Below are positions 45,700 to 55,869 of a DNA stretch of 64,000 bases, in pieces. Below the pieces are notes generated by a model. It was given only the letters and a program-made list of their open reading frames with translations, ran no database searches and had not been told where the DNA came from. This DNA comes from Megaustenia siamemsis (lineage: Eukaryota; Mollusca; Gastropoda; Stylommatophora; Ariophantidae), in NCBI GenBank assembly GCA_032433765.1, contig JAVIAB010000092.1, positions 106,322,279 to 106,386,278 on the forward strand, given 5' to 3'. Each line of letters opens with the position of its first letter. Position 1 is the stretch's first letter. A program made the position numbers and the translations under genes.

Positions 45700-46196
45700 C
45701 ATTGATATCAGCTTTGTGATTATGAGAGTTGAACATATTGTATATCTTTAATTGATTACAAGCTAAAAGAATAGGGAGGTTTCTGTACATAGAATTGTTA
45801 TTTTGATCTACACAGGTTCACTAATTTTCATATTATAAAATTGTGGTACCATAAACTTGTGGTTTGTTGTACTGTAACTTGTGGTACTGTAAACCTGTAC
45901 ACAGATTCATTAAATATTACGCATTATTTAAATAAAGTATATTATTTTAAAATTGAGATTTTGCTACTGCTTCAGAATTTTATGAAATTTTGAACTAATT
46001 TAAGAAGTCATATAATTTCTCATCACAAATTTGTCACTTTCTACTTTAGCTTAGCTGCTTTATTTATTGAATTACTGTACTTTTCAGACTTCTGAGCTTG
46101 AGAAAATATTAGTGAAGGAAGAAAGTTATATTGGAGGACCTTATTCTTTTAATCAACTACACTAAACTAAGAAATGAATGTCTAAAGTAATTATTT
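45700..46196 (-). other. Probable 3' untranslated and flanking region of the desaturase
   Basis: Downstream of the desaturase stop on the minus strand. AATAAA-type signals on the minus strand occur near 46060-46070, about 130 bases past the stop, and are plausible polyadenylation signals. Not proven. Confidence 0.35.
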
Positions 46197-47332
46197 CTAA
46201 GAATATTTTGTTTTGGCAGAATCTTTCAAGTAGCCAACACCATGAGCATGAGGTCCCATATTTTTGTCAAATATGAAGTCCCAGACTACTTTAATCCATG
46301 AAGAATGGTAGGGTAAATTGTTGTAGTACTCTGGTGCAATACACCGGAGTTGTTCAAGGCGGGTATATGGAATGTATGGGAAATCATGGTGCTCATTGTG
46401 ATAGCCAACGTTGTATAGAATGAAATTGAGAGGTCCATAGTAGGAGTGGGTAGCTTGCCCTTGTGTGAAGAGATAGTGCTCAGATATAAAATGACCTGCC
46501 AGTGGATGCAGTCCCAATGACAGAAGAGTGCCTGCAACCATATACACAATAGCTTTGACTCCAAACAGCTTGAAGATGATGATGTCAAAAATAGCTTCCA
46601 CAACAGTGTTGATAATTTCCCAACCGGTCAGAGGTTTGGGGCTTTTGTAGAATGGACGGATGGAATGGATTATTGGATGAAAAAATAGCCAGATAATTTT
46701 AGTTAGTGGATGGCGAAACAAAAAGGCTTCTAGACGTGTTGGAATGTCAACATCCTGCATCTCTTCACCGAGGTATCTATGATGATCAGCATGATACTTC
46801 TTGTATGATATCGCCATGGGGACTCCTAGGGTAGGTTGCACCATAAACTCAATACCCGATTCAGCCATGCATATTTCCCATGGCCAAATGCTAGATTGTG
46901 TCCAATTTCGTGAATGGCCGATCCTAGTGAGTGGTTAAAGACTCCGCCAATGCAGTAAGCCATGAAAAGTACTGTGCTCCATGAGGCATCTTGAATTAGC
47001 CAACACAACACAATCTGTGAGATCACAGAGATGGTTACAGGCACCACAATCCATGGATCTGCTCCCATTAGAGATTTTATCTCTGGATGTTTGCTTAAGA
47101 TCTCTTTTCGTCTTTCACTGTGTGGCTCTTCTGAATACATCCAGTCATCATCTGTGCCTTCCCTTTTTGTGTCCAAAGTGAGAAAACCAAAAAACCATTT
47201 AAATCGGCTCTTGGACAAACCATTGACTTTGTGTGCAGAAAAAATTGTAGAAGGCTTTTCATTGTGATATGATGATATGCCATTTGATACCCATTCTGAT
47301 GTCCATTCATTGTCTTTGTCATGTTCAGTTTT
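46197..47332 (-). CDS. DEGS1: Sphingolipid delta-4 desaturase (dihydroceramide desaturase), large exon with a one-base frame shift
   Basis: This ER membrane di-iron enzyme puts the delta-4 double bond into dihydroceramide to give ceramide. The exon follows a good splice acceptor (T/C-rich tract, then TTTGCAG at 47339-47333) in phase 0. After about 60 residues unlike the family comes the usual N-terminal block 'DWMYSEEPHSERRKEIL' and 'PEIKSLMG', hydrophobic segments, histidine box 1 'HEIGHN', then 'CNLP' and a TAG at 46828-46826. The next residues 'LGVPMAISYKKYHADHHRY' (box 2 HxxHH) are one base out of frame; one extra C at the CCC run 46829-46831 would keep the frame. The second frame runs through box 3 'NEHHDF' to the TAG at 46197. 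From the N-terminal block to the end is about 318 residues, close to the family length. The break may be a homopolymer assembly error, a true mutation, or a sign of a pseudogene; conservation on both sides favours a recent or artefactual change. The first exon and start codon were not found. Confidence 0.88.
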
Positions 47333-48959
47333 CTGCAAAGATAAGAAGATATGGGCCTGGTAATACACAATTTCAAAATTGTACATAATTAGGAACATCT
47401 TGTTATAAGAACCAAAATATTAATTTAATATTCTTTTGCAACCAAAATTGTTTAAATAAAAGAAATAAGTCTTTGACGATAGATTTAAGAATGTATAAGA
47501 GCACAGTACATTTCTGGTCTTATATTTCGTGCTGAACGTACTTGGTTTGTAGATAAAGGCTGGCTGGCTGTTTGATCCAGCAACTTATAGGTCCCAGTCT
47601 TTCAGCTCACTGTCATGTATGGAGCTATCTGCAGATGTTTATGAGTTGTTCTGTTCTAGAATCTATCTGATAATCTGATAACTTGTACTCCAAGTCAGGA
47701 GAGCACAGTAGGGTAAAAAATGTGTGTGTGTGTGTTTTTTTTCAATCGCTTTGGGTGGGGGGGGGAGTGTAAATAAAAACAAAGACCTGAACACCTCGTG
47801 AGGACTGCTTAGACTAGCGGTCTTTCTTCTCACATCTTATATACTGCCCTTCCCCTCCACCATGTTCGCCCGACCCCAGTATTGAGATACTGCTCTAAAG
47901 ATAATTTTATTTGTATTCTTGGGGGGGGGGGTTTCCTATGTAGTACTACATTTATCAGTTCTTGCATGAAGAAGTACCGTACAGCATCATTAGGTGCTGG
48001 ACTTTTTGTAAATAATGTCTAACAATGTCACAAAGTTGTGTACACAGCTGGCACTTTAGAGTGTGCTATGGTTGTACCCTGTTCAAGTGACTGATAAGCT
48101 GTAAACGCAGTGTGTGTTGTTGATAAATAGTGCTCTGATCACCCATTTTTATAAGGCTGATGTTTATCTTTAGGATGGTTGGTTACATGTTTGTACATCT
48201 CATTTCTGGTACTTTTTGTGACTTATCTGTTCAGTCAAGTTATTTTTTGTTTGGTGATTTTAGAATTGTTTGACTGACTGCAGAATTATCTTATCCATGG
48301 TTGTTCTTCTCCTTATCCTTCTTTGCTTTTTCGTCTGTTTTTTTTTTTTGCAAACTTTTAACAGTGATCAAAATTAATGGCATAGACGGTGGTCTAATTC
48401 AATAATAATTCTGATGATTTCTCAGTTATATTGCATAGTTGTTTGCTTTAGCCTCAGAGTAGTAATTTAGTCATAACGATAACAATGTTGCTACATGTAT
48501 GTCACGAGAAAACTACATTCCACTTACATTCTTAACATTTATATTTTATTGAAGTGTTTACATTTTTTGACACTGTACAAAAATAGTAATATTCTAGAAT
48601 AGTTCATTTTCATAGTATTTAAATATTAGCCCAATAACGTTTATGAAAATAAATGTCAAAATTTGACTCACTTTATTCTTTCTGGTGTAAAATTATCATA
48701 ATTTAAAAACAGATTTCGTAAAATTGTACATTATAGCATATATTATAATGTTGTTTAATTTACCATAGCAAAATTATACTCAAGTCATGTCTCAGAATTG
48801 AGAGAATTTAATAAAAAACTAAAACAGCATCAACAAACAACTGTGACTGTGATTCTAGTTTATCTGTTTCAATACTATAGTTCTACCCATGGCTTTTTTT
48901 CTTTGCAGCTGGAAGAGTCAAGTTGTTCTTGTAAACTTTTACAATCTTACCTATCACTG
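47333..48959. other. Probable intron / 5' flank of the desaturase
   Basis: Upstream of the desaturase exon on its strand. It should hold or lead to the first exon, but I could not identify one. Contains a GT run near 47722, G runs near 47756 and 47920, and AT-rich DNA. Confidence 0.4.
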
Positions 48960-48961
48960 TC

Positions 48962-49219
48962 GGGAGCCGCGATAGCTCAGTGGTTACTGAACTGGACTAC
49001 AAAGGACAAGAGGTAGGGTTCTATCCCAACCGACGGCTTCATTGTTCACCCACCCTTTAATGGGTACCTGATTTTTTTTTCAGGGAAAGTGAAGCGGTAC
49101 GGGCGTAATACCGACCACATTACCCCAAAATTCATGTGCCGATGGTCTGTAAAATATATGGTCACTAACACCATATTCCGTATACGCCACTTGGCGTGAC
49201 GGGGGTACTTTACTTTTCT
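48962..49219 (+). mobile_element. Common tRNA-derived SINE, plus strand
   Basis: Complete from 'GGGAGCCGCGATAGCTCAGT' to the intact CGCCACTTGGCG hairpin and 'GGGGGTACTTTACTTTT'. Box B is mutated (GGTTCTATCCC). ACTGTC at both edges may be a short target duplication. Confidence 0.92.
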
Positions 49220-49690
49220 ACTGTCACTGAAACTCACAGCTCACATGTTTTCAAATCTAATAAACATAATTATCGATTTGCGAATATACGTTCACCAGCA
49301 TTTAAGAAGCCAGGAATATTACTACTTTCTCGTCTATGCGACTGGATGATGCAGTCTATTTTAGAAAAGAACAAGCATTAGTCCCATGACACACAGTCAC
49401 CTCACGGGTGGTGACTTGACCAACCACATTCATCTCCTCAAGCTTGCGTGCTATAAGCAGCTTTTATTGAACATGTTCTGCTTTCCTATTTGCTTGGCAA
49501 TAGAGGCACAAACTAGCGATATCTATATTGAATCTGCATTGTAAGTGGTCTTTCATTGCGTTGAGGCTAGTAATGAGGCAAGGAGGTATAAGCTGAATTC
49601 TTCTAGACAGTCGGTTAAAACCAACCTTAGAATTGTATTTGTGGTGGTCTTGGTTCCCATTTGCAATATTTGGACTTTTTATTATCCACA
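49220..49690. other. No gene recognised
   Basis: Short frames only; no family recognised. Confidence 0.35.
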
Positions 49691-49717
49691 TTTTTATTAC
49701 TCAGTAATAAAAATGGT

Positions 49718-49830
49718 TTCTTTCACACCTTAGGGCATACTGGGAATATGGTGTTAATGCCCTGGTTTTACATTAACTAACTGTACATTTAATGGTGATT
49801 TGGCCGGAATCACGCTAAGCGCCCAGTTTG
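49718..49830. repeat. Diverged element resembling the common SINE's 3' body
   Basis: 'gggcatactgggaatatggtg', then 'ttaatgccctgg' and 'ccggaatcacgc', follows the order of the SINE body read on its minus strand (gcgtatagggaatatggtg, ttagtgacc, cggtattacgcc). Probably a distant relative; no tRNA head found. Confidence 0.4.
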
Positions 49831-49924
49831 ACCAAAATAAAAAATAATCTATGCCCATTCTCAGAGGCAGTGCATACATGAAGCCATGTCGGTCGAAAAA
49901 CATATGTGCCATTAAAAAAACGAA

Positions 49925-51247
49925 CACTTTAAAAATAACCGAACCGTTCTCAAATAACCCGAATCTTTTCACAAATAACCCGAATCTTTTCACAAATAAC
50001 ACAAACTTCACACAAACTCTTCATAAATAACACAAACTCTTCACAACTATCACAAACCATTCACAAATAACACAAAACCTCCACAAATAACCCGAACCCT
50101 CCAGAAATAACCGAACCCTTCACAAATAACACGAACCCTCCACAAATAACACGAAACCCTCCACAAATAACACAAACCCTCCACAAATAACACGAACCCT
50201 CAACAAATAACATAAACCTTTCACAAATAAACCGAACCCTTCACCCAAATAACCTGAATCATTGACAAATAAAAAACCTGAAACTTTTACAAATAACCCG
50301 AAATTTCATACAACACGAACCTTTCTCATAGAACGTGAACCCTTCACACGGAACCTGAACCCTTCACAAGTAACCCGACCCTTCACAAGTAACCCGAACC
50401 CTTCACAAGTAACCCGACTCTTCACAAGTAACCCGACCCTTCACAAGTAACTCGAACCCTTCACAAGTAACCCAAACCCTTCACAAGTAAACCGACCCAT
50501 CACAAGTAACCCGACCCTTCAAAAGTAACTTGAACCCTTCACAAGTTACTCGAACCCTTCACAAGTAACCCAACCCTTCACAAAAGTAACTCAAACCCTT
50601 CACAAGTAACATGAACCCTTCACAAATAACCCGAACCCTTCAAAAGTAACCCGAACCCTGCACAAGTAACCCGAACCCTTCACAAGTAACCCGAACCCTT
50701 CACAAATAACCCAACCCTTCACAAGTAACCCGAACCCTTCAAAAGTAATCCGAACCCTTCACAAATAACCCGAACCCTTCACAAGTAACAAGAACCATTC
50801 ACAAGTAACCCGAACCCTTCACAAGTAACCCGAACCCTTCACAAATAACCCGATCCTTCACAAGTAACTCGAACCCTTCACAAATAACCCGACCCTTCAC
50901 AAATAACCTTAACCCTTCACAAGTAACTCAAATCCTTCACAAGATATCTGAACCCTTCACAAGTAACTCAAATCCTTCACAAGATATCTGAACCCTTCAC
51001 AAGTAACTCAAAACCTTCACAAGATATCTGAACCCTTCACAAGTAACTCAAATCCTTCACAAGATATCTGAACCCTTCACAAGTAACTCAAATCCTTCAC
51101 AAGATATCTGAACCCTTCACAAGTAACTCAAATCCTTCACAAGACATCTGAACCCTTCACAAGTAACTCAAATCCTTCACAAGTTATCTGAATCCTTCAC
51201 AAGTAACTCAAATCCTTCACAGGATATCTGAACCCTTCACAAGTAAC
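49925..51247. repeat. About 20-bp tandem array turning into a 40-bp dimer array
   Basis: More than 60 units of 'cccgaacccttcacaagtaa' with frequent single-base changes and length changes of 1-3 bases. From about 50.91 kb the period becomes 40 bp: 'aatccttcacaagatatctg' then 'aacccttcacaagtaactca', repeated eight times with little change. Confidence 0.97.
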
Positions 51248-51249
51248 CC

Positions 51250-51400
51250 GATTACCCGTTCGGCTCATCAGATCCGACTTCAGCACGGCTTTCTTTAGTG
51301 CCAGGTTGTTTCACCTCGTCTAACCATAATCATTTGGTAAGACTAGTTAGATTGTTTCCAGAAGCACCACGTAGAGGTGGAGCAGAGTCGTAATCATTGT
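51250..51400. repeat. Dispersed repeat, also at 8.21-8.40 kb
   Basis: 'cagatccgacttcagcac' and 'tttggtaagactagttagat' match the 8.2-kb copy in the same order. It sits directly against the end of the 20-bp array. Confidence 0.6.
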
Positions 51401-52439
51401 TATTACACAATCATGACGAACACACACACACAACTCAGTTGCCTGTGGACGTCTTGGCCCAGGATATTTACAGGATGACTTCTATGATGGGGACTACAGC
51501 TACCTTTCTTTGTTTGGGAGATGAAATAGTAATTCGGATGATTCCACTGGCACAGGCGGTTGAGCAATTATGGATTTTAATTCGTTTGCAGTGATACCGG
51601 GGACTTCCTTAACCATAACCAATATTACAAGATATTTGAAGGATATTTACAGGATATTTCACCTTGTCGAATGTTTCCAACTTAATTACACGACACAATC
51701 CCACCCAACTTTGAAATCAGACGTGTACAGGAAACATGATGATAGTGACCACATTTCTCTTACCATCAAAACATTTTGTACGTCACGTGGCCGATACTAC
51801 GTCATGTCCAACTTTCCCGAAAAAAACAAAAAAACAATCAATTAACCAAGAATGAGTAAACCTAGAAGTATTTTGGTAATTGGATCAAACTCGGTCTGTT
51901 GTCTTCCGTTATTCAGCTCACCAAACAATACTTTACCCTTTTCACCCCAGAGTATAAAAATATTCTGTAAAACAAAGTATTAAAGAGTAATAAATTAGCA
52001 ACGCTAAAACAACAAATGTATTTAATATTAGACAAAACTTGGGCAAGGCCAGATATTTCCTACACCATGTCGTTGCGGTGGTGGAAATTCCCCCTCATTA
52101 TTCATCGTGTAAAATAGTCAGAGCGCGTGCATTGTAAACTACTGATACAATCTCCATCCACTTCCGCCAATCGTCGACTGATTGGTTGTGGCACAATCAT
52201 ACAATTTCACCGGCATTAACGAAGCAGCTCAATCTATTTAATTGCAAATGTTCGGTCACACCATTTTAAATAAAAATGTAATTAATTGGTTATTATTATT
52301 GTTGCAAGCTACCCTCGATGTGCTCATTCGCTTTCAACGGATAACGAAGTGTGTGCGCACTTCTGGCGTTCCAGTAATTCGCCGGTTATGCACACACCCA
52401 ACTGGTCTTGCAATGTTATATTTTTAGTATCTAAACATC
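51401..52439. other. No gene recognised
   Basis: Frames of up to 91 codons without recognisable domains. One short tandem, 'gatatttacaggat', occurs near 51463 and 51640. Confidence 0.35.
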
Positions 52440-52451
52440 AACCTCACTGAT

Positions 52452-52702
52452 GTAAAAAAAAGTAAACAGCCCGTCACGCCAAGCGTAAAATACGGTGTTA
52501 GTGACCATAAATTTTACAGACCTTCAGCACATGATTTTTGGGGTAATGTTGTCGGTATTGCGCCCGTGCCACTTTACTTTCCCAGAAAAAATCCGGTACT
52601 GATTTAAGGCTAGATGAACCAGGAAGCCGTCGATTGGGATCGAACCCTACCCCTTGTCCTTTGTAGTCCAGTTCACTAACCACTGAGCTATCCCGGCTCC
52701 CT
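52452..52702 (-). mobile_element. Common tRNA-derived SINE with perfect 12-bp target duplication
   Basis: AACCTCACTGAT at 52440-52451 and 52703-52714. Full-length on the minus strand, but part of the 3' hairpin region is deleted ('cgccaagcgtaaaatac'). Confidence 0.96.
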
Positions 52703-52714
52703 AACCTCACTGAT

Positions 52715-52983
52715 AGTCGTGAAGATTTCAAACATACAACCGTTGAGCATCTTGCCTTATTAAAGGACGTCATCTTTGTGCACATCCATCCACCATCATC
52801 ACTAAAATCACAGCTTTGTTCAGCCTGTGTTGCCATGATTGCCTGCACAATGTACCATTGAGATTGTGCAAGTTTTAATTTTTCAGCAGAAACAGACCAG
52901 AATGCGCTCCAGTAACGTTCAGAACTTTAGCGATCACTGAACGTCACAACACAACGTGCTACCCGTTTTTAATTTTATATTTG
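52715..52983. other. Spacer between two SINEs
   Basis: Unique-looking DNA without a supported feature. Confidence 0.3.
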
Positions 52984-52998
52984 ATTATTGTAATATAA

Positions 52999-53258
52999 AA
53001 AGTAAAGTGAAGAACCTCTCGTCATGCCAAGTGGCGTATAGGGAATATGGTGTTAGTGACCATACATTTTACAGACATTCGGCACATGATTTTTGGGGTA
53101 TCGTAGTCGGTATTGCGCCCGTGCCGCTTTACTTTCCCATTTAAAATAATCCGGTACCCATTTAAAGCGGGCTGAACCCAGAAGCCGTCGGTTGGGATCG
53201 AACCCTACCTCTTGTCCTTTGTAGTCCAGTTCACTAGCCACTGAGCTATCTCGGCTCC
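52999..53258 (-). mobile_element. Common tRNA-derived SINE with perfect 15-bp target duplication
   Basis: ATTATTGTAATATAA at 52984-52998 and 53259-53273. Full-length minus-strand copy with intact box A and box B. The perfect duplication suggests it is one of the youngest copies in the window. Confidence 0.97.
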
Positions 53259-53296
53259 ATTATTGTAATATAATTCTATAATAAAATATAATATCT

Positions 53297-53395
53297 CTTA
53301 TTCTTTTCAACTCCCTGTGGTCATCGTAAGTCTTCAACAAACACTTTCAAAACCATCTTGTCTCTTGTCAATTATTCTAAGATCGTTCCTTGTCA
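53297..53395 (-). mobile_element. LINE 3' tail, GAA-tailed family, third copy
   Basis: 'caactccctgtggtcatcgt' followed by 'aagtcttcaacaaacacttt' matches 2.46-2.53 kb and 8.71-8.80 kb. Only about 100 bp remains. Confidence 0.6.
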
Positions 53396-54080
53396 AAATA
53401 TAATATAAATTGATAAATTGGCAAAATTTAAGACCACCATTTCATCAAAGGCTTGGTATATCACGATTTTCCAATTGTATAGAACAGGGGTAATATAGTT
53501 CCAGTAAACTATTGTTAGGGTAAAAAAAAGGCACTACCTTTAACTACATCCGGTGACATCGATTCTAAACTCCTCGAAGAATCCGTTTGGAGATTTACTT
53601 GCCCTCTACCCCATCACCACCCTCTCACCCCTCTCTTCCTTTTCAGTTGTGTCTTTTAAACCAAACTGTGGCAGTAGAAGCGAAATTAGAAGTCTCTTTC
53701 AGCAATGTTTGCTTCGTGTTTAATGTATTCATTTCTTTAACAAATATTTGGTATTTTCTAGCGTCAAATTTGCGCAGCACTGCTGTTGTTTTACCTGGCA
53801 ACTGAAACGAGATAAAACTGCTACAACCTGATTCTGCACTTTAAATAATTTAAGAGTTCAACTTGAAATGTGGTAGGTTATTCCGATCTATGGTCTCTTT
53901 AAAGGTGGCCGAATATACCCTTCTTTGATTCTGTAATTTGTGCGATGGGTGTATATATTCAGTTGTGAATTGATTATGGGGAAATAAGCAAACACATTCA
54001 GATCATAGCAGAAACGATGTTCAGATGGACGCAAATAATGTTCACGTACAAGCAAACAAATGTTCAAATATTACCAATCA
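53396..54080. other. No gene recognised
   Basis: AT-rich DNA with short frames; a few 'acaaatgttcaaat' phrases near 54.05 kb. Confidence 0.35.
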
Positions 54081-54091
54081 AATATGAATAT

Positions 54092-54332
54092 ACATCAGAA
54101 AGAAGCAATCAACATTTTTCGAGCACATCATGAGAAAAGGAAAGTTGGAATACTTGGTTACAACTGGCAAAATAAAAGGAAAGTGAGATCGCGGACAACA
54201 AAGAGAGAAAATACAGGATAGCTTGGTGTCATGGCATGGAAAACAGTCAACAACAGAACTGATACGATGCACTGTAGATAGAAGATTGTGGAGGGACATG
54301 ATCGCCTACGCCAACCGGTATGGCACATGATG
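54092..54332 (+). mobile_element. Severely 5'-truncated LINE with 11-bp target duplication
   Basis: AATATGAATAT at 54081-54091 and 54333-54343. DNA matches the 3' 240 bp of the 42.48-kb LINE ('attttcgngcacatcatgag' ... 'tggtatggc(g/a)catgatg'). Frame broken by a TGA after 'GKIKGK'. Confidence 0.95.
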
Positions 54333-54363
54333 AATATGAATATTCACATCTAAGGAAACAAAT

Positions 54364-54624
54364 AGGGAGCCGCGATAGCTCAGTAGTTAGTGAACTGGAC
54401 TACAAAGGACAAGAGGTAGGGTTCGATCCCAACCGACGGCTTCCGGTTTCACCCAACCTTAAATGGGTACCGGATTTTTTCTGGGAAAGTAAAGCGGCAC
54501 GGGCGTAATACAGACCACATTATCCCAAAAACCATGTGACGAGGGTCTGTAAAATATATGGTCACTAACACCATATTCACTATACGACACTTGGCGTGAC
54601 GGGTGTACTTTACTTTTTTTTTTA
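54364..54624 (+). mobile_element. Common tRNA-derived SINE with 14-bp target duplication
   Basis: CTAAGGAAACAAAT at 54350-54363 and CTAAGGAGACAAAT at 54625-54638 (one mismatch). Complete plus-strand copy, 20 bp right of a LINE copy; the terminal hairpin has one change (CGACACTTGGCG). Confidence 0.96.
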
Positions 54625-54638
54625 CTAAGGAGACAAAT

Positions 54639-55385
54639 GTCAATAATCATTGGAAATAGACATTCAGCAAACCATTAATTTTCAAAATAAAAGCAAGGGT
54701 CTACTGCATAATCTCTGGGATAAAAGCAAAACATTTTCGCTTCGTTCTGTCCGTAAATTAACCAAGTCTTTTTTACCACACATTTATCCTTACAATATTC
54801 TTCGGTTTGTCATTTACAGCTGTCCTCTTTCGCCTTTCCTTCGGAGACAATTCTTGTGATAATATATAGACATCAATTGAGGAGCGTGACCTTTCCAGCC
54901 CCAGCTTGCAGCCTGTTAACTTCAACCATTTGCACTTAGGCAAGCAAGCTGAACGATATTTGATTGCTGGTCTTATTTGCCGAAACATTTAAGGTAATTT
55001 TCTACAGGTTGTATGAATTGATTTGTCTGGGTTATTACTTTTGTTCTTCCAGATTCTAAATCACGCAAAAACACTAAATAGTGCGCATGTCTGATGACGA
55101 CACATTGATCACACCTTTGTTGACACACTCGTCAAATTCTCTACAGGATTTTACTCTAGAGTCCTTTGTACAGGAATGTGTTTTGAGAGAGAAAGAAATA
55201 AAGAAAGAGTGAGAGAGAAAAAGAGGGAAATGGAGGGAGGGAGAGTGGTTATGAATGGGTCTACAAAGACATGGTTGTGTTCACATATCATCTAGGTTCA
55301 CAGAGTGAGGGTACAAGATTTTTTATTTTTAGTCTGGAAAAGAAAATTACGGGGCCACGCGCAAGCCACACTCTCTATTTTTATT
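54639..55385. other. No gene recognised
   Basis: Short frames; a GA-rich patch near 55.19-55.25 kb. Nothing else supported. Confidence 0.35.
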
Positions 55386-55800
55386 TGTTTCTCTTTAATT
55401 TGATTTTCATTTTAATCATTACAGGATTGTGATCTGAATTGTTATCTGCTCCTGGGTAAGTTTTGGCTTTCTTGACCCTGTTCCGGAATCTGTCTTTTAT
55501 CATTATGTAATCTATTTGATTCCTCTTCCTGTCTCTAGGGCTTTTCCATGTGTATAATTTCCTCTTCTCTTGCTCAAAGAAGGTGTTACATATTATCAGC
55601 CTGTTTTCTTCACAAATTGTATTAATCTTTCTCCTCTGTTATTCCTTTTTCCTAAACTATGATTTCCTATAATGATCTTATATTTACCTTTTCCTACGTT
55701 AGCGTTCATGTCACCCATTACGATCAATGTGTCTGATGATTTCACTTGCTTCATAACTGTGTTTAGATCTTCATAGTTTGCTTCTATTTATTCATCTGTA
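55386..55800 (-). mobile_element. LINE endonuclease (APE-type) fragment
   Basis: The minus strand carries the endonuclease signatures: 'IVMGDMNANVGKGKYKII' (the GDxN active-site block), 'YTWKSPRDRKRNQIDYIM', and the terminal 'SDHNPVMIKM' (catalytic SDH). Small frame breaks lie between. The element's RT is not next to it on this strand. Confidence 0.88.
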
Positions 55801-55831
55801 CAGTCTTAAGTAGGTGGCCAACATCATATTC

Positions 55832-55833
<2 letters not shown>

Positions 55834-55862
<29 letters not shown>
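55834..55862. repeat. Short (TA)n run
   Basis: About 11 TA units between two LINE pieces of opposite orientation. Confidence 0.95.
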
Positions 55863-55869
55863 ACACGAG

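Noticed and set aside
46286..47376. Short minus-strand frames at 46286-46603 and 47095-47376 and plus-strand frames over the desaturase
   Set aside because: They are alternate frames of the desaturase exon without its histidine boxes or family motifs.
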